64,000 bases of DNA from Parundibacterium terreum (GTDB lineage: Bacteria; Pseudomonadota; Gammaproteobacteria; Burkholderiales; Burkholderiaceae_D): assembly GCF_014636315.1 (NCBI RefSeq), contig NZ_BMED01000007.1, positions 124,001 to 188,000 of the forward strand. Direction: 5' to 3'. Of this stretch, positions 45,266 to 53,785 are shown one piece after another. Below the pieces are notes generated by a model. It did not search any database. It saw nothing but the letters and a program-made list of their open reading frames with translations, and was not told the origin of the DNA. Every line of letters starts with the position of its first letter. Position 1 is the stretch's first letter. Both the position numbers and the translations under genes were made by a program.

Positions 45266-46459
45266 ATGAGTGGACCCCTGAAAGGTATCCGTGTCATCGA
45301 GATCGGAACCCTGATCGCCGCACCCTTTGCGGCGCGCATGCTGGCCGAGTTCGGCGCTGAAGTGATCAAGATAGAAGCGCCCGATACCGGCGACCCCATA
45401 CGCAAATGGAGAAAGCTGCACGAGGGAACTTCGCTGTGGTGGTATCTGCAGTCGCGCAATAAAAAATCGATTTCGATCAACCTGAAATCCCCAGCCGGCA
45501 TAGACATCATCAAACGCCTGGCTACCGATGCCGACATCCTGATAGAAAACTTCAAACCCGGTGCGCTGGAAAAACTCGGCCTCGGCTGGGATGTGCTGCA
45601 TGCGCTGAACCCGGCGCTGACGATGGTGCGTATTTCCGGCTATGGGCAGACCGGCCCTTACCGCGACCGGCCGGGCTTCGGCGCAATCGGCGAGGCGATG
45701 GGCGGCATACGTTTTACCACCGGCGAACCGGATGGCGTGCCGCCGCGGGTCGGCATCAGCCTGGGCGATTCGCTGGCGTCGCTACATGCAGTAATGGGCG
45801 CCTTGATGGCGGTATTGCGCGTGAAGACTGGGCAGGGCCAGGGGCAGGTGGTGGATGTGTCGCTGGTCGAAAGCGTGTTCAACCTGATGGAGAGCCTGAT
45901 CCCGGAATATGATCTGCTCGGCCATGTGCGCCAGCGCAGTGGCGGTTCGCTACCGGGCATTGCTCCATCCAATACCTATCCAACGCGCGACGGCGGCTAT
46001 GTCGTCATCGCCGGCAATAGCGATCCCATCTTCAAGCGCCTGATGCAGGCGATAGGCCGCACGGATATCGGCAATGATCCAAAGTTTGCGCGCAACGACG
46101 GCCGTGTCGCCAACGTGGCCCTGCTGGATGCGGCAATTGCCGGCTGGACTTCCAGCCAGCCGATCGCCACCGTGTTGGCGGTGCTGGAGCAGGCTGCGGT
46201 GCCTGCCGGGCGCATCTACTCGGTGCAAGATATCGTCGCCGATCCGCACTACCAGCAGCGCGACATGATCCTGTCTGCGGAATTGCCCGGCGGCGTCAAG
46301 GTGAAGATGCCGGGCATCGTGCCAAAATTATCGGAAACTCCCGGTGAAATTCATTGGCAGGGGCCGGCGCTGGGCGCACATACCGATGAATTACTGGCGG
46401 GCTTGGGCATGCAGCTGGCCGAGATAGAGCGCCTGAAGCAGGAAGGAGTCGTTCAATGA
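45266..46459 (+). CDS. CaiB/BaiF family CoA-transferase (family III)
   Basis: 397 residues from the ATG at 45266, which has GGAG 7 bases upstream; an ATG at 45254 is less likely. Family III marks are GIRVIEIGTLIAAPFAARMLAEFGAEVIKIE, RNKKSISINLKSPAG, the GEAMGGIRFTTG loop and the catalytic-Asp region ISLGDSLASLHAVMGALMA. It overlaps the next gene by four bases (ATGA). With the downstream HMG-CoA lyase homologue, a role in activating 3-hydroxy-3-methylglutarate or a related C5-C6 dicarboxylate is likely; the donor could be succinyl-CoA. Confidence 0.9.
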   Translation: MSGPLKGIRVIEIGTLIAAPFAARMLAEFGAEVIKIEAPDTGDPIRKWRKLHEGTSLWWYLQSRNKKSISINLKSPAGIDIIKRLATDADILIENFKPGALEKLGLGWDVLHALNPALTMVRISGYGQTGPYRDRPGFGAIGEAMGGIRFTTGEPDGVPPRVGISLGDSLASLHAVMGALMAVLRVKTGQGQGQVVDVSLVESVFNLMESLIPEYDLLGHVRQRSGGSLPGIAPSNTYPTRDGGYVVIAGNSDPIFKRLMQAIGRTDIGNDPKFARNDGRVANVALLDAAIAGWTSSQPIATVLAVLEQAAVPAGRIYSVQDIVADPHYQQRDMILSAELPGGVKVKMPGIVPKLSETPGEIHWQGPALGAHTDELLAGLGMQLAEIERLKQEGVVQ

Positions 46460-47418
46460 AAAACCTGGAAACAGATGCAGAGCGCCTGATCGTGCAGGAA
46501 GTGGCTCCCAGAGACGGTTTGCAGATAGAACCGACCTGGGTGGCGACCGAGGACAAGATCGCGTTGATAGACCAATTGTCCGGCCTGGGTTTTTCACGCA
46601 TAGAAGCCGGCTCCTTTGTATCGCCCAGGGCCATTCCTGCACTGCGCGATGGAGCGGAAGTATTCACCCGCATTGCCCGCAAGCCGGGCGTGACCTATGT
46701 TGCATTGATCCCCAACCTGAAGGGCGCGCAAAGGGCAATGCTGGCCGGCGCCGACGAACTGAATCTGGTCATGTCTGCCAGCCAGGCGCATAACCGCGCC
46801 AATATGCGCATGAGCTGCGAGCAATCATTGGCGGCATTTGCGGAGGTCGTGACGCTGGTACAGGGTGCCAGGCTGCTGGGAACGGCGGTAACGCTGAACG
46901 GCACCGTGGCCACGGCTTTCGGTTGCCCGTTTGAAGGAAAAATAGCGGAAGAGCGCGTGCTGTCGCTGGTAGAGCAATACCGGCAGATGGGTATGCAGGG
47001 CATCACCCTGGCCGATACCACCGGCATGGCCAATCCACGCCAGGTTGCTGCACTGGTCAAGCGGGTGCTGGCCATCGTGCCCGCTTCCATGTTGACCTTG
47101 CATTTCCATAATACCCGCGGCCTGGGATTGACGAATGTGTTGGCAGCCTATGAAGCTGGTGCGCGGCGCTTTGATGCATCGCTGGGCGGGCTGGGCGGTT
47201 GTCCCTTCGCACCCGGCGCGTCCGGCAATGTGTGTACTGAAGACCTGGTGAACCTGTGCCACGAAACCGGCATAGCTACAGGCATAGATTTGCCGGCGCT
47301 GATCAAGGTGTCGCGCACGCTGCCCGCCCTGCTGGGGCATCAAGTACCCAGCCAGGTTGCCAAGGCCGGCCTGGCGAGCGAGCTGCATCCCATGCCGTGC
47401 CAGGAGCTTGCAGCCTGA
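46456..47418 (+). CDS. Hydroxymethylglutaryl-CoA lyase family enzyme
   Basis: 320 residues. A DRE-TIM metallolyase with VAPRDGLQIEP, IEAGSFVSPRAIPA, the metal-binding HFHNTRGLGLTN and the C-terminal signature LGGCPFAPGASGNVCTEDLV, including the active-site Cys. It cleaves HMG-CoA, or a homologous 3-hydroxyacyl-CoA, to acetyl-CoA and a keto product. Its start overlaps the CoA-transferase stop, so the two are translationally coupled and likely act in sequence. Confidence 0.93.
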   Translation: MKNLETDAERLIVQEVAPRDGLQIEPTWVATEDKIALIDQLSGLGFSRIEAGSFVSPRAIPALRDGAEVFTRIARKPGVTYVALIPNLKGAQRAMLAGADELNLVMSASQAHNRANMRMSCEQSLAAFAEVVTLVQGARLLGTAVTLNGTVATAFGCPFEGKIAEERVLSLVEQYRQMGMQGITLADTTGMANPRQVAALVKRVLAIVPASMLTLHFHNTRGLGLTNVLAAYEAGARRFDASLGGLGGCPFAPGASGNVCTEDLVNLCHETGIATGIDLPALIKVSRTLPALLGHQVPSQVAKAGLASELHPMPCQELAA

Positions 47419-47503
47419 GTTTTAGTAGTGCAACCACAAGTACAACCACAATAATATGACTAACACTTCGGCGCACTCGCACAGAGGCCCGACAGGAGAC
47501 AAG

Positions 47504-48841
47504 ATGAATACCCAAAGCACTTTTGCCACAGGGCTGGCAAGCAGCATCACGACTTCACTGGATGAATCAGCCATGGTACGTAAGGTTGCATGGCGCATCA
47601 TGCCGCTGATAATGATCTGCTACTTGTTTGCTTTTTTCGACCGCATCAATATCAGTTTTGCCAAATTCCAGCTACAGGGCGACCTCGGCCTCAGCGATAC
47701 GGCTTATGGCTTGGGCGCCAGCCTGTTCGTGGTCGGCTACGTATTGTTTGAAGTACCCAGCAATATGTTCCTGTACAAGGTCGGTGCGCGGCGCTGGATA
47801 GCCCGCATCATGATCTCCTGGGGCATTGCCACCGCGGCCATGATCTTTGTTTCCAGCGAATGGCAGTTTTATGGGCTGCGCTTCCTGATCGGTGCGATGG
47901 AAGCAGGCTTCGCACCGGGCGTGCTGTACTACTTGACCTTATGGTTTCCTACCGCGTTTCGCGGGCGTATCACATCGCTGCTGTTCCTGGCATCTGCTTT
48001 TGCAGGCCTGATCGGCGCGCCGGTTTCAGGCCTGATCCTGAGCAACCTGGAAGGCGTGATGGGCGTGCGCGGCTGGCACTGGCTGTTCCTGCTGGGCGGC
48101 TTGCCCTGCATCCTGCTTGGCCTGGTCGTGCTGAGCCAGTTGAAGGACAGGATAGAAGATGCGCAATGGCTGTCCCATGAGGAGCGCGAGCTGCTGCGCA
48201 GCCGTATCGCGCACCAGAACAAGGACACCGGCGGGCATTCGTTGCTCGGCGCGATCAAGACACCCGGCTTTTTGACTCTGGGCCTGGTGTACTTCCTGAT
48301 ACAGGTTGCTTCGTACGGGCTTAACTTCTGGGCGCCGCATCTGATCCGCACTGCCGGCACACAAAATCCGACAGTCATCGGTTTGCTGACGGCGATACCC
48401 TATATCTGCGGTGCGATCAGCATGGTGCTGGTGGGCCGCATGTCGGATGCCAGCGGAGAGCGCAGGAAGTTCGTGATCGGCCTGATGCTGCTGGCGGCCA
48501 TAGGCTTCTTCATGGCGGGCATGTTCGACAAGCAGACTGCGCTGCTGGTCTTTGCCTTATGTGCGCTAGGTGCAGGCGTAGTAGCTGCAATCCCGGCGTT
48601 CTGGGCCTTGCCGCCCAAGCTGGTGAGCGGCGCCGGTGCAGCCGGCGGCATTGCGCTGATCAATACCCTGGGACAACTGGGCGGCATCGTTAGCCCGGTG
48701 ATGGTGGGCCGCATCAAGGACATGACGGGCAGCACCACGCCGGCGCTGTATGTAATCGGCTGCATGGCCTTGCTGTGCGTATTGATACTGGCTTATGGCT
48801 TGCCGGAAAAATTGCGCAGCAAGGAAAATTCCCGAGTCTAA
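47504..48841 (+). CDS. MFS permease, anion:cation symporter (phthalate/tartrate) type
   Basis: 445 residues from the ATG at 47504, which has AGGAG 5 bases upstream; an ATG at 47456 would add an unusual polar tail. Twelve helices are predicted. ACS-family features are seen: LIMICYLFAFFDRINISFAKFQL, LFEVPSNMFLYKVGARRWIARIMISWG, FLIGAMEAGFAPGVLYYLTLWFP. Such transporters import organic acids with protons. Located 85 bases after the lyase gene, it probably imports the acid handled by the two preceding enzymes. Confidence 0.9.
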   Translation: MNTQSTFATGLASSITTSLDESAMVRKVAWRIMPLIMICYLFAFFDRINISFAKFQLQGDLGLSDTAYGLGASLFVVGYVLFEVPSNMFLYKVGARRWIARIMISWGIATAAMIFVSSEWQFYGLRFLIGAMEAGFAPGVLYYLTLWFPTAFRGRITSLLFLASAFAGLIGAPVSGLILSNLEGVMGVRGWHWLFLLGGLPCILLGLVVLSQLKDRIEDAQWLSHEERELLRSRIAHQNKDTGGHSLLGAIKTPGFLTLGLVYFLIQVASYGLNFWAPHLIRTAGTQNPTVIGLLTAIPYICGAISMVLVGRMSDASGERRKFVIGLMLLAAIGFFMAGMFDKQTALLVFALCALGAGVVAAIPAFWALPPKLVSGAGAAGGIALINTLGQLGGIVSPVMVGRIKDMTGSTTPALYVIGCMALLCVLILAYGLPEKLRSKENSRV

Positions 48842-48873
48842 GGATATATATAAACGTACAAATAGGAAGATAT

Positions 48874-49509
48874 CTAGGCCGGCAGGGTTTGCTGCAATTG
48901 CTGGTATAGCGCAAACCTTTCTTTCAGGCCTACCGTGCCGCCATTGATTCTCTTGGTGATCTCGGTGAAGTCTTCCAGATCATTGTCATCGGTCTTGTCG
49001 TCGGCCAGCGCATTCAGGCCCCTGGTATTCCAGAACCATGCGGCGCTGAGCGCGGCATTGGGCTTTTGCAAGAGCAGGTCGGGATTGTTAATCAAATCCA
49101 GGCCCAGCGCCGCGCCCGCTGCCACATAGTTGGCCCGTCCGGTGATCTGTATGATGCCGCGGCCGCGAAACTGAAAGCCATCGCCGCTGGCTTCGTTGCC
49201 ATTGCCCAGGCGGTTTGCATAGACAAAGCTGGCAAGTTTCTTCTCGTTGGCGACATAAGGCAGTGCCGATGCTTCGGTGGGAAAGCGCTTCGGCCACACG
49301 GCCATCAGGCGCGCGGCGGTTCTGTAAAACAGACCCTCGGTCAAGGTATTGAATTGGCCCGATTCATGGCCTGTTTGTGCCAGGAAGCTGCAGATGCGGT
49401 CGCGGGTATTGATCTCGAATTTGTCCAATGCCGGTGATAGTGCCGCTGCCCATCCGGCAGGATCGGTGCACTGTGGGAATACAGTCTTCAGGGTTTGTTC
49501 TGTAATCAT
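48874..49509 (-). CDS. Glycoside hydrolase family 19 chitinase/endolysin
   Basis: 211 residues from the ATG at 49509 (AGGAAG upstream); the frame continues to 49605 but without support. GH19 marks are SFLAQTGHESGQFNTLTEGL (Glu49 as likely acid), the WPKRFPT segment, YANRLGNGNEASGDGFQFRGRGIIQITGRANY and NPDLLLQKPNAALSAAWFW. There is no signal peptide. Cytoplasmic GH19 proteins of this size are typical of phage endolysins and their relics, but no holin or other phage gene is near. It converges on the MFS gene with 32 bases between stops. Confidence 0.9.
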   Translation of the reverse strand: MITEQTLKTVFPQCTDPAGWAAALSPALDKFEINTRDRICSFLAQTGHESGQFNTLTEGLFYRTAARLMAVWPKRFPTEASALPYVANEKKLASFVYANRLGNGNEASGDGFQFRGRGIIQITGRANYVAAGAALGLDLINNPDLLLQKPNAALSAAWFWNTRGLNALADDKTDDNDLEDFTEITKRINGGTVGLKERFALYQQLQQTLPA

Positions 49510-49773
49510 GGATCTTCCTATTTGCCGGTGGGATTTATTTCTCAGGATATTGTTTTTTGGACATCGCCTTAGTATAGAAGTCGATACGCAAATTACAAGT
49601 TGCAAGTTGTGTGGCGGCTAGCCTCGGCCGCGTTTCAAGCGGTGGCCGCGGGCAACAGATGATCAATGCTAGACTTTGCGCTCAGCCCCATTAGCGTCTT
49701 AGCTCGCCGTGCGCGCAGCATGAATGGCGTACGTGTATGAGGCTCTTGCGTAAATTATTGTGAGGAGCATTGG

Positions 49774-50208
49774 ATGAAAAAATTGGATAGCGGATTTTGT
49801 TTGATGGTGGGCAAGGTATTGCTCGCAGGCTTGTTTTCAATCGCAGCCTCGGTGCATGCGCAAACGGTCGCTGCGCCGCAAGCCAGTACGGCGACCGCAA
49901 CTGCGGACAATGCCATATTGCTGACCATTTTCCTGAAGCATGACCAGTCGCGTCCCTTGGCGGAGTTGAATGCGCAACTGGCAAAACAAGGCTTCTTCAA
50001 AGCATTTCCTCCAGCCGGCACCGAGGTGATGAGCTGGTATGTGACGATGGGCATAGGCCAGGTGATTACCTTGCGCTTTCCGGCTTCGCGGCTGCGCGAA
50101 ATCAACCGCATCCTGGAAGACACCGCCTGGGGACCGTATCGCACCGAGTTTTATGTCAGCTACGACTACAAGGATGTAGCGATGGGGCAGCACGCAAAAG
50201 CGCAGTAG
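49774..50208 (+). CDS. Small secreted protein of unknown function
   Basis: 144 residues; GGAG is 9 bases upstream of the ATG; signal peptide with cleavage near VHAQ (residue 30). The mature part (about 45-135) contains NAILLTIFLKHDQSRPLAE, VMSWYVTMGIGQVITLRFP and LRLREI-type helices, suggesting a small alpha/beta ferredoxin-like or dimeric barrel fold, but no family was recognised with certainty. It is monocistronic and ends at a strong terminator. Confidence 0.75.
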   Translation: MKKLDSGFCLMVGKVLLAGLFSIAASVHAQTVAAPQASTATATADNAILLTIFLKHDQSRPLAELNAQLAKQGFFKAFPPAGTEVMSWYVTMGIGQVITLRFPASRLREINRILEDTAWGPYRTEFYVSYDYKDVAMGQHAKAQ

Positions 50209-50260
50209 AGCAGCAAGGAAGCAATTCCCGGCGCACTGCCCGTGCGGCCGAGCAGGGAAG

Positions 50261-50300
50261 ACCGCCCGAATCATTCGTATTCGGGCGGTTTTTCTTTTTT
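50261..50300 (+). terminator. Rho-independent terminator after the secreted unknown protein gene
   Basis: ACCGCCCGAAT pairs with ATTCGGGCGGT around a 7-base loop, followed by a T-rich run. Confidence 0.92.
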
Positions 50301-50351
50301 TTGGCTGACAGGAAATGGAAAATAGGCTGCGTGACCTTAAATAAACTATAG

Positions 50352-50380
50352 TTGTTTTTTAAAATTAATTTGCGTATAGT
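50352..50380 (+). promoter_or_regulatory. Predicted sigma-70 promoter of the aromatic binding-protein/feruloyl-CoA synthase genes
   Basis: -35 TTGTTT at 50352-50357 and -10 TATAGT at 50375-50380 with an ideal 17-base spacer. Transcription would begin near 50387, at the edge of the GAGCT repeat. Confidence 0.6.
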
Positions 50381-50388
50381 ATATTTGT

Positions 50389-50418
50389 GAGCTGAGCTGA
50401 GCTGAGCTGAGCTGAGCT
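50389..50418 (+). repeat. (GAGCT)6 pentanucleotide tandem repeat
   Basis: Six perfect copies of GAGCT, 7 to 37 bases downstream of the predicted -10 box and about 70 bases before the binding-protein ATG. Perfect pentamer repeats can change copy number by slippage. Confidence 0.95.
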
Positions 50419-50486
50419 GTAGCAATTCCCCGATTTAAAACAGACCGAGCAAATCGGCTACATCATTGATTGATAACGGAGGAGAC

Positions 50487-51638
50487 ATGAACAAGAATAT
50501 CTGCGCCCTGGCGGCCGCAGTGGGCAGCGCTTTGCTTGCTGCTGCAGCACCGGCGATGGCCGACATCAATGTCGGTATTTCAGTTTGCGCGACCGGGCCC
50601 GGCGCCTCGCTGGGAATACCTGAAAAAAATACGGTAGCCCTGTTCCCGACGATGATAGCCGGCGAGAAAGTCAATTACATCGTGCTGGATGATGCGACCG
50701 ACGCGACCCAGGCTACCAAGAATGCGCGCAAGTTTGTCTCCGAGAACAATGTGGACCTGATCATAGGATCGTCCTCGGTGCCGCCTGCGCTGGCCATTGC
50801 CGAGGTCGCCAATGAAAGCAAGACGCCGCAACTGTCGATGTCGCCGATAGAACTGGCCGGCGACAAGAATAAATGGGTATTCCGCACGCCGCAGCATAAC
50901 GCCGTCATGGCGCAGGCGCTGGCCGAGCATATGAAGGCCAACAAGGTCAAAACCATAGGCTTTATCGGCTACACCGACGGCTATGGCGAGGGCTGGCTCA
51001 AGGAAATGAGCAAGGCTGCGGCCGACGCCGGCATGTCCGTGTCCGTCGTAGAAAGATTCAACCGCACCGACACCAGCGTGACCGGCCAGGTGCTGCGGCT
51101 GGTGGGCGCCAAGCCGGATGTGATCCTGGTGGCGGCTTCCGGCACGCCCTCCGCATTGCCGCAACTGGCCTTACTGGAGCGCGGATACAAGGGCCAGATC
51201 TACCAGACCCACGGCACGGCCACCAGGGAATTCATGCGCGTAGGCGGCAAGGCGGTGGATGGCACGATACTGCCTGTTGGCCCGGTAGTGGTTGCTGCGC
51301 AATTGCCGGATAGCCATCCTTCTAAAAAGCTAGGGCTGGAATATACCCGCTTGTATGAAGAAAAATACGGCGCCGGATCCCTGTCTTCTTTCGGCGCTTA
51401 TGCGCAGGATGCCTATCGCATCTTCGCCGCCGCAGTTCCGGTCGCCTTGAAAAAGGGCAAGCCCGGCACGCCGGAGTTCCGCCTGGCCTTGCGCGATGCA
51501 ATCGAATCGGAAAAGGAAATCGCGGGCACGCAGGGCGTGTTCAATATGACTGCCGGCGACCATTTTGGCCATGATGCCCGTTCGCGCGTGCTGGTGCGCG
51601 TAGAAAAAGGCGACTGGAAACTGATCAATGCACAGTGA
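50487..51638 (+). CDS. ABC transporter substrate-binding protein, LivK-like, aromatic acid type
   Basis: 383 residues from the ATG at 50487 with a near-perfect GGAGGAG; a TTG at 50466 in the same frame is unlikely. The signal peptide ends near PAMAD. Type I periplasmic binding fold: INVGISVCATGPGASLGIPEKNTVALFP, the VDLIIGSSSVPPALAIAEVANE region and IGFIGYTDGYGEGWLKEM. It overlaps the feruloyl-CoA synthase gene by 11 bases, so it probably captures the aromatic acid activated by that ligase; membrane partners may be the liv-type genes at 57278-60679. Confidence 0.9.
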   Translation: MNKNICALAAAVGSALLAAAAPAMADINVGISVCATGPGASLGIPEKNTVALFPTMIAGEKVNYIVLDDATDATQATKNARKFVSENNVDLIIGSSSVPPALAIAEVANESKTPQLSMSPIELAGDKNKWVFRTPQHNAVMAQALAEHMKANKVKTIGFIGYTDGYGEGWLKEMSKAAADAGMSVSVVERFNRTDTSVTGQVLRLVGAKPDVILVAASGTPSALPQLALLERGYKGQIYQTHGTATREFMRVGGKAVDGTILPVGPVVVAAQLPDSHPSKKLGLEYTRLYEEKYGAGSLSSFGAYAQDAYRIFAAAVPVALKKGKPGTPEFRLALRDAIESEKEIAGTQGVFNMTAGDHFGHDARSRVLVRVEKGDWKLINAQ

Positions 51639-53493
51639 GTCCACGACCATGGCTGAATTGAATACTAGCCCTGTGCTGTTTTCCGAGCCACAGGTCAACA
51701 TGACGCGCCGGGAAGACGGCGCTATTTTCCTGCAGTCGCCCGTGGCGCTGGAACAGCAGGTGCGCTGTCTCGGAGAATACCTGAATCTGTGGGCGGAAAA
51801 AGCGCCGCAGCGGGCCTTTCTGCTCGAACGAAATAGCGAGGGCCGCTGGGCCGGAGTGACTTATGCACAGGCACGTGACAAGGTGTACCGCATTGCCACC
51901 TGGCTGATCGGGCAAGGCATCGGCACGGATAATCCGGTCGTGGTCCTGTCCGACAATAGTGTCGAGCATGCCTTGCTGATGCTGGCCTGCATGCAGGTGG
52001 GCATACCGTATTCGGCGATTTCGCCCGCCTACTCGGTCGTGTCCAGGGATCACGCCAAGCTGAAGGGCTTGATCAGGCGCCTGGCACCGGCCGTGATCTA
52101 TGTGGCCGACCCCGTCTTGTTTGGGCCAGCGCTGGCCGCGATTGATGGCCTGCACCAGGCGACTATCGTGGTTGCGGATGGCAAGCATGCACCGCCGGCC
52201 GGCCTCAATTTTTCCAGTTTGCTGGGCGAAGTGGATGAGCTGGCAGTGGATGCCAGGTTCGCGCAGGTGAATCATGATACCGTAGCCAAGATATTGTTTA
52301 CCTCCGGCTCCACCAGCGAACCTAAGGGTGTCATCAATACCCAGCGCATGCTGTGCTCTAACCAGCAGGGGAAGTTGCAGGTATGGCCCTTTCTGAAGCA
52401 GACGCCGCCGGTGTTGCTGGACTGGCTGCCGTGGAACCACACCTTCGGCAGCAACCACAATTTCAACCTGATCCTGGCAAATGGCGGCACGCTGTATCTG
52501 GATGCGGGTAAGCCCATGCCAGGCTTGTTTGATACCAGCATCGCCAACTTGCGCGATGTGGCGCCTACCATGTACCTGAACGTGCCGCGCGGCTTTGACA
52601 TGCTGGTGCCCATGCTGCGTAGCGATGCTGCGCTACGGCAGCGCTTCTTTTCGCGCCTGCAGGTGATTTTTTATGCAGCCGCCGCTTTGCCGCAGCATCT
52701 GTGGGAGGCGCTGGAACAGATATCGCGCGAGGAGCTGGGTTATGTGATCCCCATGGTTACGGCCTGGGGTTCCACCGAGACGGCGCCGCTGGCGACCGAT
52801 TGCAATTTCCAGGCCGAGCGTTCGGGAGTCATCGGTTTGCCGATTCCCGGTGTCACGCTGAAGCTCTTGCCTTGCGGCGAAAAACTGGAAGTCAGGGTCA
52901 AGGGGCCGAATATTACTCCCGGCTACTACAAGCAGCCCGAGCTGTCGCTGAAAGCCTTTGACGACGAGGGTTTTTACATCATGGGCGATGCGGTCAGGTT
53001 TGTCGATATGGCCAGACCCCATCTGGGCCTGATCTTCGATGGCCGCATTACCGAAGATTTCAAGCTGTCCAGCGGAACCTGGGTCAGTGTCGGTGCCTTG
53101 CGCCTGAGGGTGATAGAAAAAATGGCGCCATTGGTACAGGATGCCATCATCGCCGGGCACGACTGCAATGATATCCGTCTGCTGCTGTTGCCAAACATCG
53201 CTGCTTGCCGCCGCCTTAGCGGCAGCAGCGACGATGCAAGCCTGAGCGAGGTGCTGGCGCATCCTGCGGTCAGGGATCATATACGTAGTGCCTTGCATGA
53301 GTTGCGCAATACAGGAGCCGGCTCTTCCACTTACGCAAGCCGCGCGCTATTCCTGCAGCAGCCCTTATCCGTGGACGGTAGCGAAATCACGGACAAGGGC
53401 TACGTGAATCAGGCGGCAGTGCTGAACAATCGCCATCATCTGGTGGACTTGCTGTATGCGGAACCGGCCGATGCGGAGCTCATTTCCTTGTGA
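51628..53493 (+). CDS. Feruloyl-CoA synthase-like acyl-CoA ligase
   Basis: 621 residues, matching the long feruloyl-CoA synthase group; an internal ATG at 51649 is another possible start. Adenylate-forming enzyme with P-loop LFTSGSTSEPKGV, the AWGSTETAPLAT A5 motif, MGDAVRF and the hinge region FDGRITEDFKLSSGTWVSV. It would convert a hydroxycinnamic or related aromatic acid to its CoA ester using ATP. Its start overlaps the binding-protein gene. Next downstream comes a palindromic element and then the boxR-type gene. The exact acid (ferulate, coumarate, other) is not determined. Confidence 0.88.
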   Translation: MHSESTTMAELNTSPVLFSEPQVNMTRREDGAIFLQSPVALEQQVRCLGEYLNLWAEKAPQRAFLLERNSEGRWAGVTYAQARDKVYRIATWLIGQGIGTDNPVVVLSDNSVEHALLMLACMQVGIPYSAISPAYSVVSRDHAKLKGLIRRLAPAVIYVADPVLFGPALAAIDGLHQATIVVADGKHAPPAGLNFSSLLGEVDELAVDARFAQVNHDTVAKILFTSGSTSEPKGVINTQRMLCSNQQGKLQVWPFLKQTPPVLLDWLPWNHTFGSNHNFNLILANGGTLYLDAGKPMPGLFDTSIANLRDVAPTMYLNVPRGFDMLVPMLRSDAALRQRFFSRLQVIFYAAAALPQHLWEALEQISREELGYVIPMVTAWGSTETAPLATDCNFQAERSGVIGLPIPGVTLKLLPCGEKLEVRVKGPNITPGYYKQPELSLKAFDDEGFYIMGDAVRFVDMARPHLGLIFDGRITEDFKLSSGTWVSVGALRLRVIEKMAPLVQDAIIAGHDCNDIRLLLLPNIAACRRLSGSSDDASLSEVLAHPAVRDHIRSALHELRNTGAGSSTYASRALFLQQPLSVDGSEITDKGYVNQAAVLNNRHHLVDLLYAEPADAELISL

Positions 53494-53553
53494 TTCCAGT
53501 GATGGCCGCCGTCAGTAAAGCGGCAAAAGAAAGAAAAAATAGAGGCAGGTCTA

Positions 53554-53758
53554 GTAGAACTCATTTCATAAATAGGAGGGAGATGCGTTTGACTTAAAAG
53601 CCCACTTTTAAGTCAAACCCTTCGGGAACGGCTCATTTGGGCACATTGCGGCGTTACGCCGCTAGTAAAGGGAACCACCCTTTACGTCGCGACGTGCCTC
53701 GTACTGCATCCCAAATGAACTCGTTCGCACTCACCCCTATTTGTGAAATGAGTTCTAC
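53554..53758. mobile_element. MITE-like palindromic element with 24-base terminal inverted repeats
   Basis: The 205-base segment begins and ends with inverted repeats GTAGAACTCATTTCA(T/C)AAATAGG that agree at 22 of 23 positions. Inside are a perfect 13-base-arm hairpin (53588-53617), an inner pair TCATTTGGG/CCCAAATGA (53633-53641 and 53710-53718), and within that GCGGCG-TTA-CGCCGC (53648-53662), GTAAAGGG/CCCTTTAC (53665-53685) and GTCGCGAC (53686-53693). No coding capacity and no clear target duplication. It ends 27 bases before the boxR-type ATG. Confidence 0.75.
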
Positions 53759-53785
53759 AATGTGCTTTTAGAAAGGACATCGACT

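Noticed and set aside
50389-50418. Possible CRISPR or DNA-uptake repeat
   Set aside because: Pure pentamer tandem without spacers; a simple sequence repeat explains it.
53554-53758. Integron attC site
   Set aside because: It has nested hairpins but lacks the R'/R'' core-site sequences and no integrase or cassette genes are present.
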